A model generated the notes under the pieces. The model was not told the origin of the DNA. It made no database searches and saw nothing but the letters and a program-made list of their open reading frames with translations. A stretch of DNA of 64,000 nucleotides, from the NCBI RefSeq assembly GCF_003336665.1, contig NZ_QPIJ01000001.1, positions 155,921-219,920 on the forward strand, read 5' to 3'. This DNA comes from Vreelandella rituensis. GTDB lineage: Bacteria > Pseudomonadota > Gammaproteobacteria > Pseudomonadales > Halomonadaceae. Made by a program: the position numbers and the translations under genes. Shown piece by piece: positions 8,614 to 16,638 of the stretch (position 1 is its first letter; each line of letters opens with the position of its first letter).

Positions 8614-9522
8614 ATGGATTTGTGCCCACGTTGTCACGGCGGCGAGATAAATGCCCCAAATTGCCCCTGCTGCTCGGGGAAAGGGTTTCTCACTGACGAA
8701 GCGCCTTCTCCCGAAAACACCATGACCGTCGTGCCGGACACGGTGCGAACTACACTCAATCGGCTGGGGATTGAGGAGCGAGAGAAAGAAAAGAAGCGCA
8801 ATGTTCGCGTAGTGGCGGTAAAGAAGCCCCCTGCGCTCGTAGCCAAGGAAAAAGCCGACGCGCTGCGTAATGCAGAGGGGGAAGAGAAACGCCAGATTGC
8901 CGCGGCCAACTGGCAAGCCAAGATGCAGCGTCAGCGCCAGCGCCAGGCAGAAGCGATGTCTCGGGTGATCCATCGTGATGCGAACAACCGTCCGTGTGGC
9001 CCGGCGCTCGCCGCTCCCCAGTCTGAGAGAAAGCCAGCTCCGACCTGTCCGGGCCGCAAAAAGCCTACCCAAAAGAAGTCGAAAGTCGGCCGGAAAAGCG
9101 CGGCGCCAACCCCTAAGAAGCGTGGCGTCATGCCCCGGACTGACTGCAAGATTCGCTACTCAAAAAAAGAGGCATCCGCTGCTGAGATATTCAATACGCA
9201 GTTACAGGATCAACTTGGCCAATTGCTGGGTTTGCCGAAGGGTAAAGCGCAAGACGCAGGGTCACCGGCGGGCGACCATGCAAGGGCATCGGTAAGCGAG
9301 TCTCGCTTCGTTAGCCTGGGGTCATCTTCAGGTCGACCAGGCGGGGTGTCGCAAGACTTCCGGGACATCGATCGGGAAATTGACGAAGACGAGCGTGAAA
9401 TCGCCAATGTGTTTCAAGCGCCACACACCGACGAAGATGCCACGCGCTACTTTGGCCATAGCTTCCGTGAAAGAGATGGGCGCTTTGGCTCGCTACCTGC
9501 CTACGACGACTACGACGAGTGA
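8614..9522 (+). CDS. zinc-ribbon protein with basic and acidic tails, 302 aa
   Basis: Residues 4-24 contain CPRCHGG and CPCCSGKG, a DnaJ-like pair of CxxC knuckles expected to bind one zinc ion. The middle is strongly basic (RQRQRQ, KKPTQKKSKVGRKSAAPTPKKR) and could bind nucleic acid, and the end is acidic and Tyr/Asp-rich (YDDYDE). AGAGGATG precedes the ATG. The gene lies immediately upstream of the structured RNA region, so an RNA-binding role is possible, but only position and charge suggest it. Confidence 0.6.
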   Translation: MDLCPRCHGGEINAPNCPCCSGKGFLTDEAPSPENTMTVVPDTVRTTLNRLGIEEREKEKKRNVRVVAVKKPPALVAKEKADALRNAEGEEKRQIAAANWQAKMQRQRQRQAEAMSRVIHRDANNRPCGPALAAPQSERKPAPTCPGRKKPTQKKSKVGRKSAAPTPKKRGVMPRTDCKIRYSKKEASAAEIFNTQLQDQLGQLLGLPKGKAQDAGSPAGDHARASVSESRFVSLGSSSGRPGGVSQDFRDIDREIDEDEREIANVFQAPHTDEDATRYFGHSFRERDGRFGSLPAYDDYDE

Positions 9523-9526
9523 GATT

Positions 9527-10050
9527 CCCCGTGAAAGCGGGGATAACACCGGCAACAATTTCTCAAGACATAATGCGGCTATCCAGTTGCACCAAAATTC
9601 TCATGGAGAGGCTTGTCAACTACCTCGCCCTAAAGGGCAATGCTTGTAACAACAAGCCCGGTTGACCAGGGAAAGCGGTAGCCAACCCGCTACGTTTGCA
9701 ACAGGTCGTCAAGACCCACCGCCGAATGCTTCTCTCAGTTCGGCGCTCTGGAAGATCAGGATCATGCTGGCGAAAGGTAAAGCGCCGAAGGTTCTGATCG
9801 CTGCGGAAACGCAGGAGCCGGTTGCAGACATTCCCGAGGGGAGATGGGGCGCAAGCCCCGCGTTACTAGGCCTTTACGGGCAGAGCCTAACAGCCCAGCA
9901 GGTGGAAAGCCTGCACCCTAATCCAGCACGGTGATGGCTATCGTTATCATCAAACAGCCACAATCTAACTGTAAGGAGAAGGGAAAAGGTAGCCTAGTCG
10001 CCCTTCGGGCGACGCGCTATCCCTCCCGGCGCTAAAGCAACCGGGTTTCC
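9527..10050 (+). ncRNA. large structured non-coding RNA, HEARO/omega-RNA-like (tentative)
   Basis: No credible gene lies between 9523 and 10060, but at least ten hairpins do. Examples are CCCCG/CGGGG 9527-9542, GCCC/GGGC 9627-9638, GCTTGT/ACAAGC 9642-9657, GCCGAA/TTCGGC 9721-9744, GATCAG/CTGATC 9754-9799 enclosing GGCG/CGCC, CTGCG-GAAA-CGCAG 9801-9814, GGGGC-GCAA-GCCCC 9846-9859, GCAGG/CCTGC 9898-9913, GTCGCCC/GGGCGAC 9997-10013 and CCCGG/CCGGG 10025-10045. GNRA loops appear in plus-strand sense, fixing the orientation. It ends just before an ATGA at 10061; HEARO elements are reported to sit next to ATGA or GTGA. No IscB, IsrB or TnpB gene is present. Confidence 0.5.
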
Positions 10051-10060
10051 CGCGTAAACG

Positions 10061-10972
10061 ATGATCAAACCTGAAGCATTGACACCAGACAGGCTGGGTA
10101 GCCTATGCAGCGCGATCACCGATAACCCAGATCGCTTTCGCGTTTTACGTCGAATTCACCTGAACCAGGCGACGCTTGGACCGAAACTTGATGCGTCCAT
10201 GGCCGGCACAGTCCAGGAAGGAACGCCGCTTATCATCCTCATGCTCAAGGCTACTGGCAATGATGTAAGTGGGGATACGCCGGTCGAGATTGGCATGCTC
10301 AAGTGTTACGCCACTCGAAATGCGGATGGGAACTGTGCAATGTCGGTCGCAGCCGGTTACCAAGGCGTTGAGTTTCCAGGGGGTGCGCTTAGCGACGAAC
10401 AGCAGGGCGCGCTGGGCTTGACGAATGAAGCGCTGCAAGGCCAGGCGTTCGATGACGCTCATATCGCTGCCTTGATGCATGATGACCCGATCGTCATTTC
10501 ACACAATGCGCTAACAAGCCGGCGCTTTTTCGATACCCGTTTCCCTGCGCATGCGCGCCTTCGCTGGGGGTGCTCTGCACGTGATCTTGATTGGCACAAG
10601 CGGTACGGCTACCAGGGCAAAATCCTCGAGACCCTTTGCATGCAGACAGGCGCTTTTTACGAGAGCGGGCGTTCGATTAACGAGGCTGCTGCGCTTGCTT
10701 GGCTACTTAATCGCCATTCCTGCATGGTTAGCCAATTGCTGGCGCGAGCAGATCAGGATGAGACGCTGGTGGATGCCTTCGGGCTGCCATTGGAGCAGAA
10801 AGCCACGGTACGTCAGGCAGGCTTTGAGTGGGTGGCTGATGGTCGGGGTAAACGGCTACACAAGCGGGTGCCTTTTGATCAGGCGGAATCCCTGCAGCAG
10901 TGGCTCACGGGGCTGGGAGCCGTGCCTGGGCTGGTCACGCTGGACTGCCGATCGCGGTTTGCGGCTATGTGA
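10061..10972 (+). CDS. DnaQ-fold exonuclease homologue lacking catalytic acids, 303 aa
   Basis: The layout follows plasmid and Pseudomonas DnaQ-like 3'-5' exonucleases: PDRFRVLRRI near the N terminus, an ExoI-like strand, IVISHNALTSRRFF in the ExoII position, and the segment CSARDLDWHKRYGYQGKILETLCMQTGAFYESGRSINEAAALAWLL in the ExoIII position. Every expected metal-binding acid appears replaced: DxE of ExoI reads LMLKATG, the FD of ExoII reads TS, and the HxxxD of ExoIII reads GRSIN. It is therefore probably a binding protein rather than a nuclease. The structured RNA region lies directly upstream, and no clear ribosome binding site is visible. Confidence 0.65.
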   Translation: MIKPEALTPDRLGSLCSAITDNPDRFRVLRRIHLNQATLGPKLDASMAGTVQEGTPLIILMLKATGNDVSGDTPVEIGMLKCYATRNADGNCAMSVAAGYQGVEFPGGALSDEQQGALGLTNEALQGQAFDDAHIAALMHDDPIVISHNALTSRRFFDTRFPAHARLRWGCSARDLDWHKRYGYQGKILETLCMQTGAFYESGRSINEAAALAWLLNRHSCMVSQLLARADQDETLVDAFGLPLEQKATVRQAGFEWVADGRGKRLHKRVPFDQAESLQQWLTGLGAVPGLVTLDCRSRFAAM

Positions 10973-10995
10973 TAACCGCTGAGCGGTGAAAGAGC

Positions 10996-11032
10996 TGGCG
11001 CCTGAGACCAACGGTCGAGGCGCCATTTTTTT
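10996..11032 (+). terminator. Rho-independent terminator
   Basis: TGGCGCCT and AGGCGCCA form an 8-bp stem whose loop holds a second GACC/GGTC pairing, followed by seven T residues. It ends the DnaQ-like transcription unit. Confidence 0.9.
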
Positions 11033-11055
11033 GTTTCTGGGGATGGGTCAAAGAA

Positions 11056-11559
11056 TCACGCGCAAACGACTTTTTCTGCAGAGGTACAGGGCGTTATTGC
11101 GACGAGGTTCGTAATCATTTCCAGCGGTACCACCTGGGAAGGATCTTTCAGGGGATGCCTGTCGAGCAGGTCAGCGGCCATGCCTGTTACCGCTGTTCCC
11201 TGAAGGCTGGCCACTTCATGTTGCAGATGGCATAGGCGCAGTAAAGTACAGTTGTGGCGGATTGGGTTGGCGCGATCAGGAATTGTGCGCGGGCCACAAT
11301 TGCGAGCGACGTAGGTGGCCATCACCAGATCGGAGATCCCTGCACAGAGAAGGGCAGCGCTGTCCTTGTCGATGACAAGATCTCCGTCGTGGCAAAGCCT
11401 ATCCAGCAATTGAGTGAGCCGGGCAGCATAGTTAGGGCGCTGCATCTCCCAGACGAGACGATCATCCAGGTGGCTTGTATCTCGCTGTTGCTTGAGGGTA
11501 TCCAGCAGGCAGGAGACAGAGATTGCGGCTAGGTGGCGATCGCTGAAAGAGAGTTGCAT
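11056..11559 (-). CDS. hypothetical protein, 167 aa
   Basis: The product is soluble and helical, beginning MQLSFSDRHLAAISVSCLLDTL, with no signal peptide or known motif. GAGG lies upstream of the ATG. The shared bipartite element (11596-11630) stands 37 nt upstream of the start, pointing at this gene. Its helical make-up resembles the 150-aa protein at 12419-12871, which has the same upstream element, so they may be distant paralogues; I could not align them confidently. Confidence 0.7.
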   Translation of the reverse strand: MQLSFSDRHLAAISVSCLLDTLKQQRDTSHLDDRLVWEMQRPNYAARLTQLLDRLCHDGDLVIDKDSAALLCAGISDLVMATYVARNCGPRTIPDRANPIRHNCTLLRLCHLQHEVASLQGTAVTGMAADLLDRHPLKDPSQVVPLEMITNLVAITPCTSAEKVVCA

Positions 11560-11595
11560 GGTGGGTACCTCAGGAGCGAAATTTGCATACCACCC

Positions 11596-11630
11596 ATATA
11601 GGGGTCCCTTGTGACCGGTGGGCGAAAATA
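11596..11630 (-). promoter_or_regulatory. shared bipartite promoter-like element, copy 2
   Basis: ATATAGGGGTC (11596-11606), 12 nt, TGGGCGAAAATA (11619-11630). It is oriented so that the CCCCTATAT half is nearer the minus-strand gene starting at 11559. Confidence 0.75.
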
Positions 11631-11677
11631 TGTTGGTTATTTCGAAAAGGGTGCGTAGTGGCGTAGGCCAGGGTCGT

Positions 11678-12136
11678 TTATCCGGTGATTAGCATCGGCT
11701 CCCACCACGGCGTGATAGGCACGACCTCGCCGGTATCCAGAATGTGCTCGTGGTCATCGGCGAAGGCCCTATAGCGTGAAATATGCTTTTTACAGAACGT
11801 CTCGAGGTCAGGCTCGGACAGCCTCGGTGAAAAAATGCTGCCGGCCGCAAGATTGCCTATCAATGCGGTACCATCAGGGAACTCATGCAAGTCAGCCAGG
11901 CACATATCCATAACCATACAGATATGCTGGCGATTCCTGGCATACTCGCCAACCATGAGCCGGATAGGTTGCTGGTCATGTGGGGTCGCCGGTAAATATT
12001 GGGTACCGTCCTTGACGTAGACGGGGCCAAGCACATCAAGAAGCTTTGCAGAGACCCGAACCAGATCGCCCTTTTTTAGATCCTCGAGTGGCGTATCGAT
12101 CCACTGGTCATAGTGCAAGCATGGAACGCTGAGCAT
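11678..12136 (-). CDS. hypothetical protein, 152 aa
   Basis: The ATG at 12136 is preceded by GGAGAAAAG, so the longer upstream frame is rejected; it overlaps another gene in a different frame. The product starts MLSVPCLHYDQWIDTPLEDLKKGDLVRVSAKLLD, suggesting a small beta-barrel near the N terminus. No signal peptide or catalytic motif is visible. It is the last gene of a three-gene operon (12871 to 11678) that carries the shared bipartite element. Confidence 0.7.
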   Translation of the reverse strand: MLSVPCLHYDQWIDTPLEDLKKGDLVRVSAKLLDVLGPVYVKDGTQYLPATPHDQQPIRLMVGEYARNRQHICMVMDMCLADLHEFPDGTALIGNLAAGSIFSPRLSEPDLETFCKKHISRYRAFADDHEHILDTGEVVPITPWWEPMLITG

Positions 12137-12185
12137 TTCTTTTCTCCGTAGGTAGCTTCGTGGGTGAGGCAAAGGGCATGCCCGT

Positions 12186-12422
12186 TCAAGGGTAAATTTC
12201 TGACTCGATCGGAAAGTGCTGTCCGTTATACGTAAAAGTGATGTCACCCCCGTCTGTGATACTGACCAAGGCCAGCTGGCGCATGCCGGAAGACACTCGC
12301 CGCCAGTGAAGCGCAACGTGCTTTCCGCGAAAGTCACGCGCCAGTGTGTCAGCCACCTTGCCGAGGCTCGATGCATGATCCTGGCCGTGACTGCGGATGA
12401 TGACTGGAAGCTCAGCACTCAT
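12186..12422 (-). CDS. small hypothetical protein, 78 aa
   Basis: The start overlaps the stop of the upstream gene in an ATGA (12419-12422), indicating translational coupling. The product, beginning MSAELPVIIRSHGQDHASSL, is mixed alpha/beta with several beta strands near the C terminus (ALVSITDGGDITFTYNGQHF). No family is recognised. Confidence 0.65.
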   Translation of the reverse strand: MSAELPVIIRSHGQDHASSLGKVADTLARDFRGKHVALHWRRVSSGMRQLALVSITDGGDITFTYNGQHFPIESEIYP

Positions 12423-12871
12423 AAGCTAATCGCCTCTGTGCTACGGACGGGAGCGTGATGGGCAGGGCTTGAAACAGCCGGGGCTTGCCTCGGCCGATAC
12501 AAGGCATTGGCGGTAAGGTCGGGGCTCATGTTCACCACATCCAACGCAAACTGGTAACTCGAGAGATCTGTGGCTGAAAGGCGGGTACCGTGGAGGATGC
12601 CGGAAAGATCTTCGCGGGTATTCACGGTTTGCACCAGGTCCTCGAGGGCGGCAGCAAGAATAAGGTTCTCGCGGTCGGTAAGGGCACCCCTCTGGATGGC
12701 GGTCATCTTGAGGTGGAGCCGATGCAGCTCAGCACTGCTGTCTTGGCTAGCCCAATCAAGCGGTGCCAGCATCCCTTTAATGTGATGGGTGCTGTGTTTT
12801 TCCCAGAGCGTTTCTTCAAGACTGGCGAGTGCGGCAAGGACGATATCGCGTTGGCTGTCGGTGTAGACCAT
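12419..12871 (-). CDS. hypothetical helical protein, 150 aa
   Basis: The ATG at 12871 with AGGAGAA upstream is preferred to an earlier in-frame start. The protein begins MVYTDSQRDIVLAALASLEETLWEKHSTHH and is almost entirely helical. It heads the operon that includes the 78-aa and 152-aa genes. The shared bipartite element is centred about 60 nt upstream. The function is unknown. Confidence 0.7.
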   Translation of the reverse strand: MVYTDSQRDIVLAALASLEETLWEKHSTHHIKGMLAPLDWASQDSSAELHRLHLKMTAIQRGALTDRENLILAAALEDLVQTVNTREDLSGILHGTRLSATDLSSYQFALDVVNMSPDLTANALYRPRQAPAVSSPAHHAPVRSTEAISL

Positions 12872-12915
12872 GGGGGTTCTCCTGTAGCGCGTATGGGTAG
12901 CTCTCTTTACCACCG

Positions 12916-12948
12916 ATATAGGGGTCTATCGTCCTTGCTGGGCGAAAA
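12916..12948 (-). promoter_or_regulatory. shared bipartite promoter-like element, copy 3
   Basis: ATATAGGGGTC (12916-12926), 12 nt, TGGGCGAAAA (12939-12948). It stands between the end of the membrane-protein gene (12952) and the three-gene operon starting at 12871, and is oriented toward that operon. Confidence 0.75.
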
Positions 12949-12951
12949 CGC

Positions 12952-13563
12952 TTACCCAAGAGACTGCGTTCCTTCAAATTCGCGGTAACCCTGGCGCTGG
13001 CGTTCTCTCTGGTTGAGCTCATTGACCCATTCCTTCATCTCATACACGTCCTTCTGGCCAGGAATGTCGAGAATCGGGTGTGAGCGATCCACGGTATCGA
13101 GCCGAAGTGTTCCCAGGCCTAGAAGTCGCTGGGTGATCGGGCGAAGGGCGATAATGTCTCGAATACGCGACAGCTCGACCTGATCCCTGCGGCGATTGAG
13201 AATGCCATGGGTGTAGTTGATTCGTTGGCTTGTGAAATGAAATTCCATGACCGCCAGCGAGAGCGTCTTGCGGATGGCGGGAAACAGACAAGCAAGCCAA
13301 ACAAGGCCGTACACCCATGCTTGCCATGTCTCGTAGGGAAAGGCCTCACCCATCACGTCCGCGATCGACTGGGCGATCCAGGTCACCGGCAAATGCAGGA
13401 GTTTCAGAATTTCCATGACCACAAAGCCGAGGAGGCCGTAAGCGAGCCAGGTGGGCACCGCGGCTTTCAGTGAAGGTTTCAATGTGGCCAGTGATACCTC
13501 TTCTTCAGGCTGCGCAGGTGTGCTCTGGTGAGATGGCGGTATGTTGCCGTTACCGTTTTCCAT
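12952..13563 (-). CDS. bacterial PH-domain (YdbS/YdbT-like) membrane protein, 203 aa
   Basis: A soluble N-terminal stretch of about 50 residues is followed by two hydrophobic segments (LAYGLLGFVVMEILKLL and VYGLVWLACLFPAIR). The C-terminal part, with EFHFTSQRINYTHGILNRRRDQVELSRIRDI and LGTLRLDTVDRSHPILDIPG, carries the bPH_2 pattern of strand, turn, GILNRR, ELSRI and a later LxT/D strand. Such domains occur in inner-membrane proteins of unclear role. GGGAAGG precedes the ATG at 13563. Confidence 0.75.
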   Translation of the reverse strand: MENGNGNIPPSHQSTPAQPEEEVSLATLKPSLKAAVPTWLAYGLLGFVVMEILKLLHLPVTWIAQSIADVMGEAFPYETWQAWVYGLVWLACLFPAIRKTLSLAVMEFHFTSQRINYTHGILNRRRDQVELSRIRDIIALRPITQRLLGLGTLRLDTVDRSHPILDIPGQKDVYEMKEWVNELNQRERQRQGYREFEGTQSLG

Positions 13564-13689
13564 GGCCTTCCCCAATTTTATGGTGTTCACACCAGTATAT
13601 AGGAAAAGCTGATACCCTGACGTTGTGAAACCGCCATTAACGCCTTGCCGGATACCCATACCTTGCCCAATTATCTTTCGAGAAATGCC

Positions 13690-14604
13690 ATGAAATCCCA
13701 GCAGGGCGCCGCGCTGGTGATAGTGATGGTGCTATTGACAGCAATGCTGATGCTGGGGGTGTCGATGATGCAGTCCTCCTTGATCGATGAGCGTCTGGCC
13801 GGCAACTATCGAGCGGCGGTCCAGGCGCAGATGAGTGCTGAATCAGAAGCGGCTGAAAGAATGTTCGTCGTCGCGGATGAATCCGGCTTGGATTGCCAGG
13901 ATGCCATGGTGCTAGATGCATCAGGACGGGAAGACTGGGAGGCGGGCTTTTACCACTCAGACACGCACTCAGGCAGCCGTTACACGCCTTGCGTGCTGAC
14001 CGATGAGCTCGGCTCATTCGTATTCGTGATCGAGGGCTATGTCGGCGATTCAAAACGACCAGAGGCGAGTCACTTCATGCTGGCGGGCAGTCTGGCAGGC
14101 CAGAACACCGGTGCGGATCCGAGCGAGATACAGGCAATCACAGAGTTCATCGACTATATCCAATCCCTGCTGGGAAGCGATGACGTGATCGCCAGCTGTG
14201 ATGCGGGCACGATTATGGCAAGCGGCTCGAGCATCGCCTTTTGCAACGGAGACTATGTGGGACAGATTGATTCTGGGATGGAAAACATATTGCTGGTGAC
14301 AACCGGCAGTATCACTACAGGCGTGGGCGGGCAAGGGCAGCCGTCTACGTTCTCCACCTCGCTGGTAGCACTTGGAGATATTGTGGTGTCGGGAATGGGC
14401 AATGATGTTCTGGAGGGTATCGTCTGGTCTGGCGGCGACATTACCTTCAACGGCAATGCTAACGTGATTGGCGAGGTCATCTCCATTGCTGAGAATATCA
14501 CGGTGAATGGCCGCGAGCGCCTTGAGGCGGGCGAGGCTATCGCTGACCTGCTGGAAGAGTCAGGATTATCACCGGCTGATGACTACATCTGGCGCCAATT
14601 TTAA
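13690..14604 (+). CDS. PilX-like type IV pilus assembly protein, 304 aa
   Basis: The N terminus MKSQQGAALVIVMVLLTAMLMLGVSMMQSSLIDERLAGN matches the PilX_N pattern: a short basic leader, the QQGAAL processing-like site, a long hydrophobic helix, then the RLAGN motif. The remaining 250 residues are beta-rich and Gly/Ser-rich with repeated GDI/GNxN-like strands, unlike classical PilX. It could be a pilus-tip or surface adhesin using the PilX secretion helix. It is separated by 32 kb from the main pilus operon in this window. Confidence 0.7.
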   Translation: MKSQQGAALVIVMVLLTAMLMLGVSMMQSSLIDERLAGNYRAAVQAQMSAESEAAERMFVVADESGLDCQDAMVLDASGREDWEAGFYHSDTHSGSRYTPCVLTDELGSFVFVIEGYVGDSKRPEASHFMLAGSLAGQNTGADPSEIQAITEFIDYIQSLLGSDDVIASCDAGTIMASGSSIAFCNGDYVGQIDSGMENILLVTTGSITTGVGGQGQPSTFSTSLVALGDIVVSGMGNDVLEGIVWSGGDITFNGNANVIGEVISIAENITVNGRERLEAGEAIADLLEESGLSPADDYIWRQF

Positions 14605-14628
14605 GTCACGCCCGGCAGGCGTAGGTAG

Positions 14629-15315
14629 TCAGGCGACGGTCTTGGTTTCGGCCTGAACTCGCCACGCTTCATCAGCGAGGGCGTTCAATTTTTCCTGAGT
14701 CATGGGTTCATGTGCATCATCCATGAGCTTTCCGCCCAAGACAGCGCCAGCAAAGGCCAGCGAGATTGCTTCCTGTAGGGGGTTGATGTCCGTTGCAATG
14801 GCGCGGTGTGGCACGATAAAGGTTAGCCCTTGCACCAGGAGGCTATCCCTTGCTTGAAGTTGATCCGGGGAAGGCAGGGCGCCAGGATTGAAGGCGCTGA
14901 AGACAGTGAAGAAGTAGTGCCCCATGCTGCTTGCGCCGTGATACCCCTTGAGGTTGTCGTCATACGTGGCCAAGCCGCTTCCCATTCGCTGAAGAATGAA
15001 GGAATTTAGGCTGTGGTCATCATCCATCACGACGGAGAAAATGAAGGCGCCCCCGTCAGCCGGAAGCGTTTCCACGGCTTGACGACAGATACTGGCGTGC
15101 TTTGCATGGCGGGGTACGTCTGAGGTTGCGGATGCAGGTTCCTCACTCGGGTTGGGGGTTACCCTGTGAGCCGTCTGGGTGTGATCGGCGCGCTCAGGCG
15201 AGAGGGTGTTTAACGCTGGCGCGGTTCTTTCGGCTCGAACCCTCCGGATGCCGTCCATTATAATCAGGCTGCAAAGCCCGAGACCGAAAAGAATCAGCAT
15301 GACTGTAAACTCCAT
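14629..15315 (-). CDS. ZipA-like cell-division protein, 228 aa
   Basis: The layout is that of ZipA: one N-terminal membrane helix (residues 3-20), a linker of about 60 residues rich in P, E, A and T, and a C-terminal domain. That domain carries FTVFSAFNPGALPSPDQL, DSLLVQGLTFIVPHRA and LGGKLMDDAHEPMTQEKLNALADE, which correspond to the ZipA segments around MVKPGTF, GVTIFMQVP and GGVVLDDQRRMMTPQKL. ZipA anchors FtsZ to the inner membrane. The copy is shorter than the usual chromosomal ZipA and sits beside an integrase, so it may modulate host division; that is inference. Confidence 0.7.
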   Translation of the reverse strand: MEFTVMLILFGLGLCSLIIMDGIRRVRAERTAPALNTLSPERADHTQTAHRVTPNPSEEPASATSDVPRHAKHASICRQAVETLPADGGAFIFSVVMDDDHSLNSFILQRMGSGLATYDDNLKGYHGASSMGHYFFTVFSAFNPGALPSPDQLQARDSLLVQGLTFIVPHRAIATDINPLQEAISLAFAGAVLGGKLMDDAHEPMTQEKLNALADEAWRVQAETKTVA

Positions 15316-15391
15316 AACAAACTCATAATCCGTTGTTTATATCAATGCATTATAACATGAACGAATTATGGCCTGTTGACGACCGATAACA

Positions 15392-16522
15392 CTACTTGTC
15401 CTGGAACAAGCTTTCACCGACGCTGGCGGCTTTCTGCAGATAGGCTTCCTTGTCATCTCGCACATAGGTCTCGGTAGTCGATGAGTTGGAATGCCCGAGC
15501 AATACCTGCAATTCACGAATGCTCATCCCATGTTCATGCATGGTCGTGGCGAAGCTTCGCCGCATGTCATGAGGGGTAACCTCAATACCGATAAGATCCG
15601 CTATCGTCGTGTTGCAGCGCTCCCTGACCTTATTCAAAATGTAGTTGACCGCAGTCACGTTGAGGCCGACGTCGTTAATCCTGGGCGTTGCTCGGTTGTT
15701 GCCGTAGCGGCAAAACAGCGCCCCAGGTGAGTAGCCGCGCTCGGCATCCAGGTATTGAATAAGCTCCTCCCAAAGGGGGTCGGGAAGCCTTAGGTTGCGT
15801 TTTTTAGTGCCTTTTCCGTGTATTTTTATCTTCTTTTCGGCGAAATCAAAGTCTCGGGGAATATGGATACTGATCAACTCTTCGCGCCGAATCCCAAGAA
15901 AGCCGAGAAACAGGATCATCAGGGCATTGCGATTGGCCGTGAGAGTCCCGTCAGTGCGAGCTGTGGTGACTAAGCTCTTGATGACGGAGAGGTTTTGAGC
16001 GCGGCCCGCTGGTTCTGGATGATTTTTTGCGGGTTTAATGGCGCGGATACGTTCATAGGCGTCCGGGGTCATGATCTCCATACCCCAGCTTTCCTTGGCT
16101 GTCCCTTTGAGGGCCGAGAGGTAAGCGTTGCGCGTACTTGGCTTATAACCCTCATCCCTTAGTCGGCCCAGTACAAACTTGATGGCCGGCACCTTGAGAT
16201 CGTGCCACACCACATACTCGTAATCGTGTGCGCCAAAGTAGCGAGCGACGTTGTTCAGCAGGTACATCTTGCTGCGGGCGCCGGAGGGAGATCCCTGGCT
16301 TTGCAGATGAATATGGGCGGGATTCTCAAGACGAGGAATAGGGTGGTTGGTGATCCTGACAACTGGCTTCGTCGCGTCAATGGAATCGTCACGATTCAGG
16401 TGGGCATCGGGAAGAAATGAACGCGACGGCTTGGCTGGCAGCCTGCCATCGGCGGGCTTAGACGGCGGAAGCTGAACGGCCGTGCCAGGACCTTCGTGCT
16501 TTACTGGCTTATCTTTGCTCAT
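15392..16522 (-). CDS. tyrosine recombinase/integrase, 376 aa
   Basis: The catalytic domain shows the first arginine in FLGIRREELISI, the strand KKIKIHGKGTKKRNLRLP with the active lysine, the HDMRRSFA box (His and second Arg), and LGHSNSSTTETYVR with the second His and the nucleophilic Tyr. An N-terminal SAM-like core-binding domain spans about residues 85-160. These enzymes cut and rejoin DNA at specific sites. No flanking attachment repeat was seen, so it may act in plasmid dimer resolution or on another element. Confidence 0.88.
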   Translation of the reverse strand: MSKDKPVKHEGPGTAVQLPPSKPADGRLPAKPSRSFLPDAHLNRDDSIDATKPVVRITNHPIPRLENPAHIHLQSQGSPSGARSKMYLLNNVARYFGAHDYEYVVWHDLKVPAIKFVLGRLRDEGYKPSTRNAYLSALKGTAKESWGMEIMTPDAYERIRAIKPAKNHPEPAGRAQNLSVIKSLVTTARTDGTLTANRNALMILFLGFLGIRREELISIHIPRDFDFAEKKIKIHGKGTKKRNLRLPDPLWEELIQYLDAERGYSPGALFCRYGNNRATPRINDVGLNVTAVNYILNKVRERCNTTIADLIGIEVTPHDMRRSFATTMHEHGMSIRELQVLLGHSNSSTTETYVRDDKEAYLQKAASVGESLFQDK

Positions 16523-16638
16523 GGATGCGCTCCATTGATTGCGGGTGTATCAGGCCGAGTCTGCGCTGCACGGCCAATAAAATAACAAAAACAGATATAC
16601 TGACTACAATACCGTAATAATATAAATGAGTTGGCCGA

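Noticed and set aside
9523..10060. Group II intron as explanation for the structured RNA
   Set aside because: No domain V-like hairpin and no reverse transcriptase were found.
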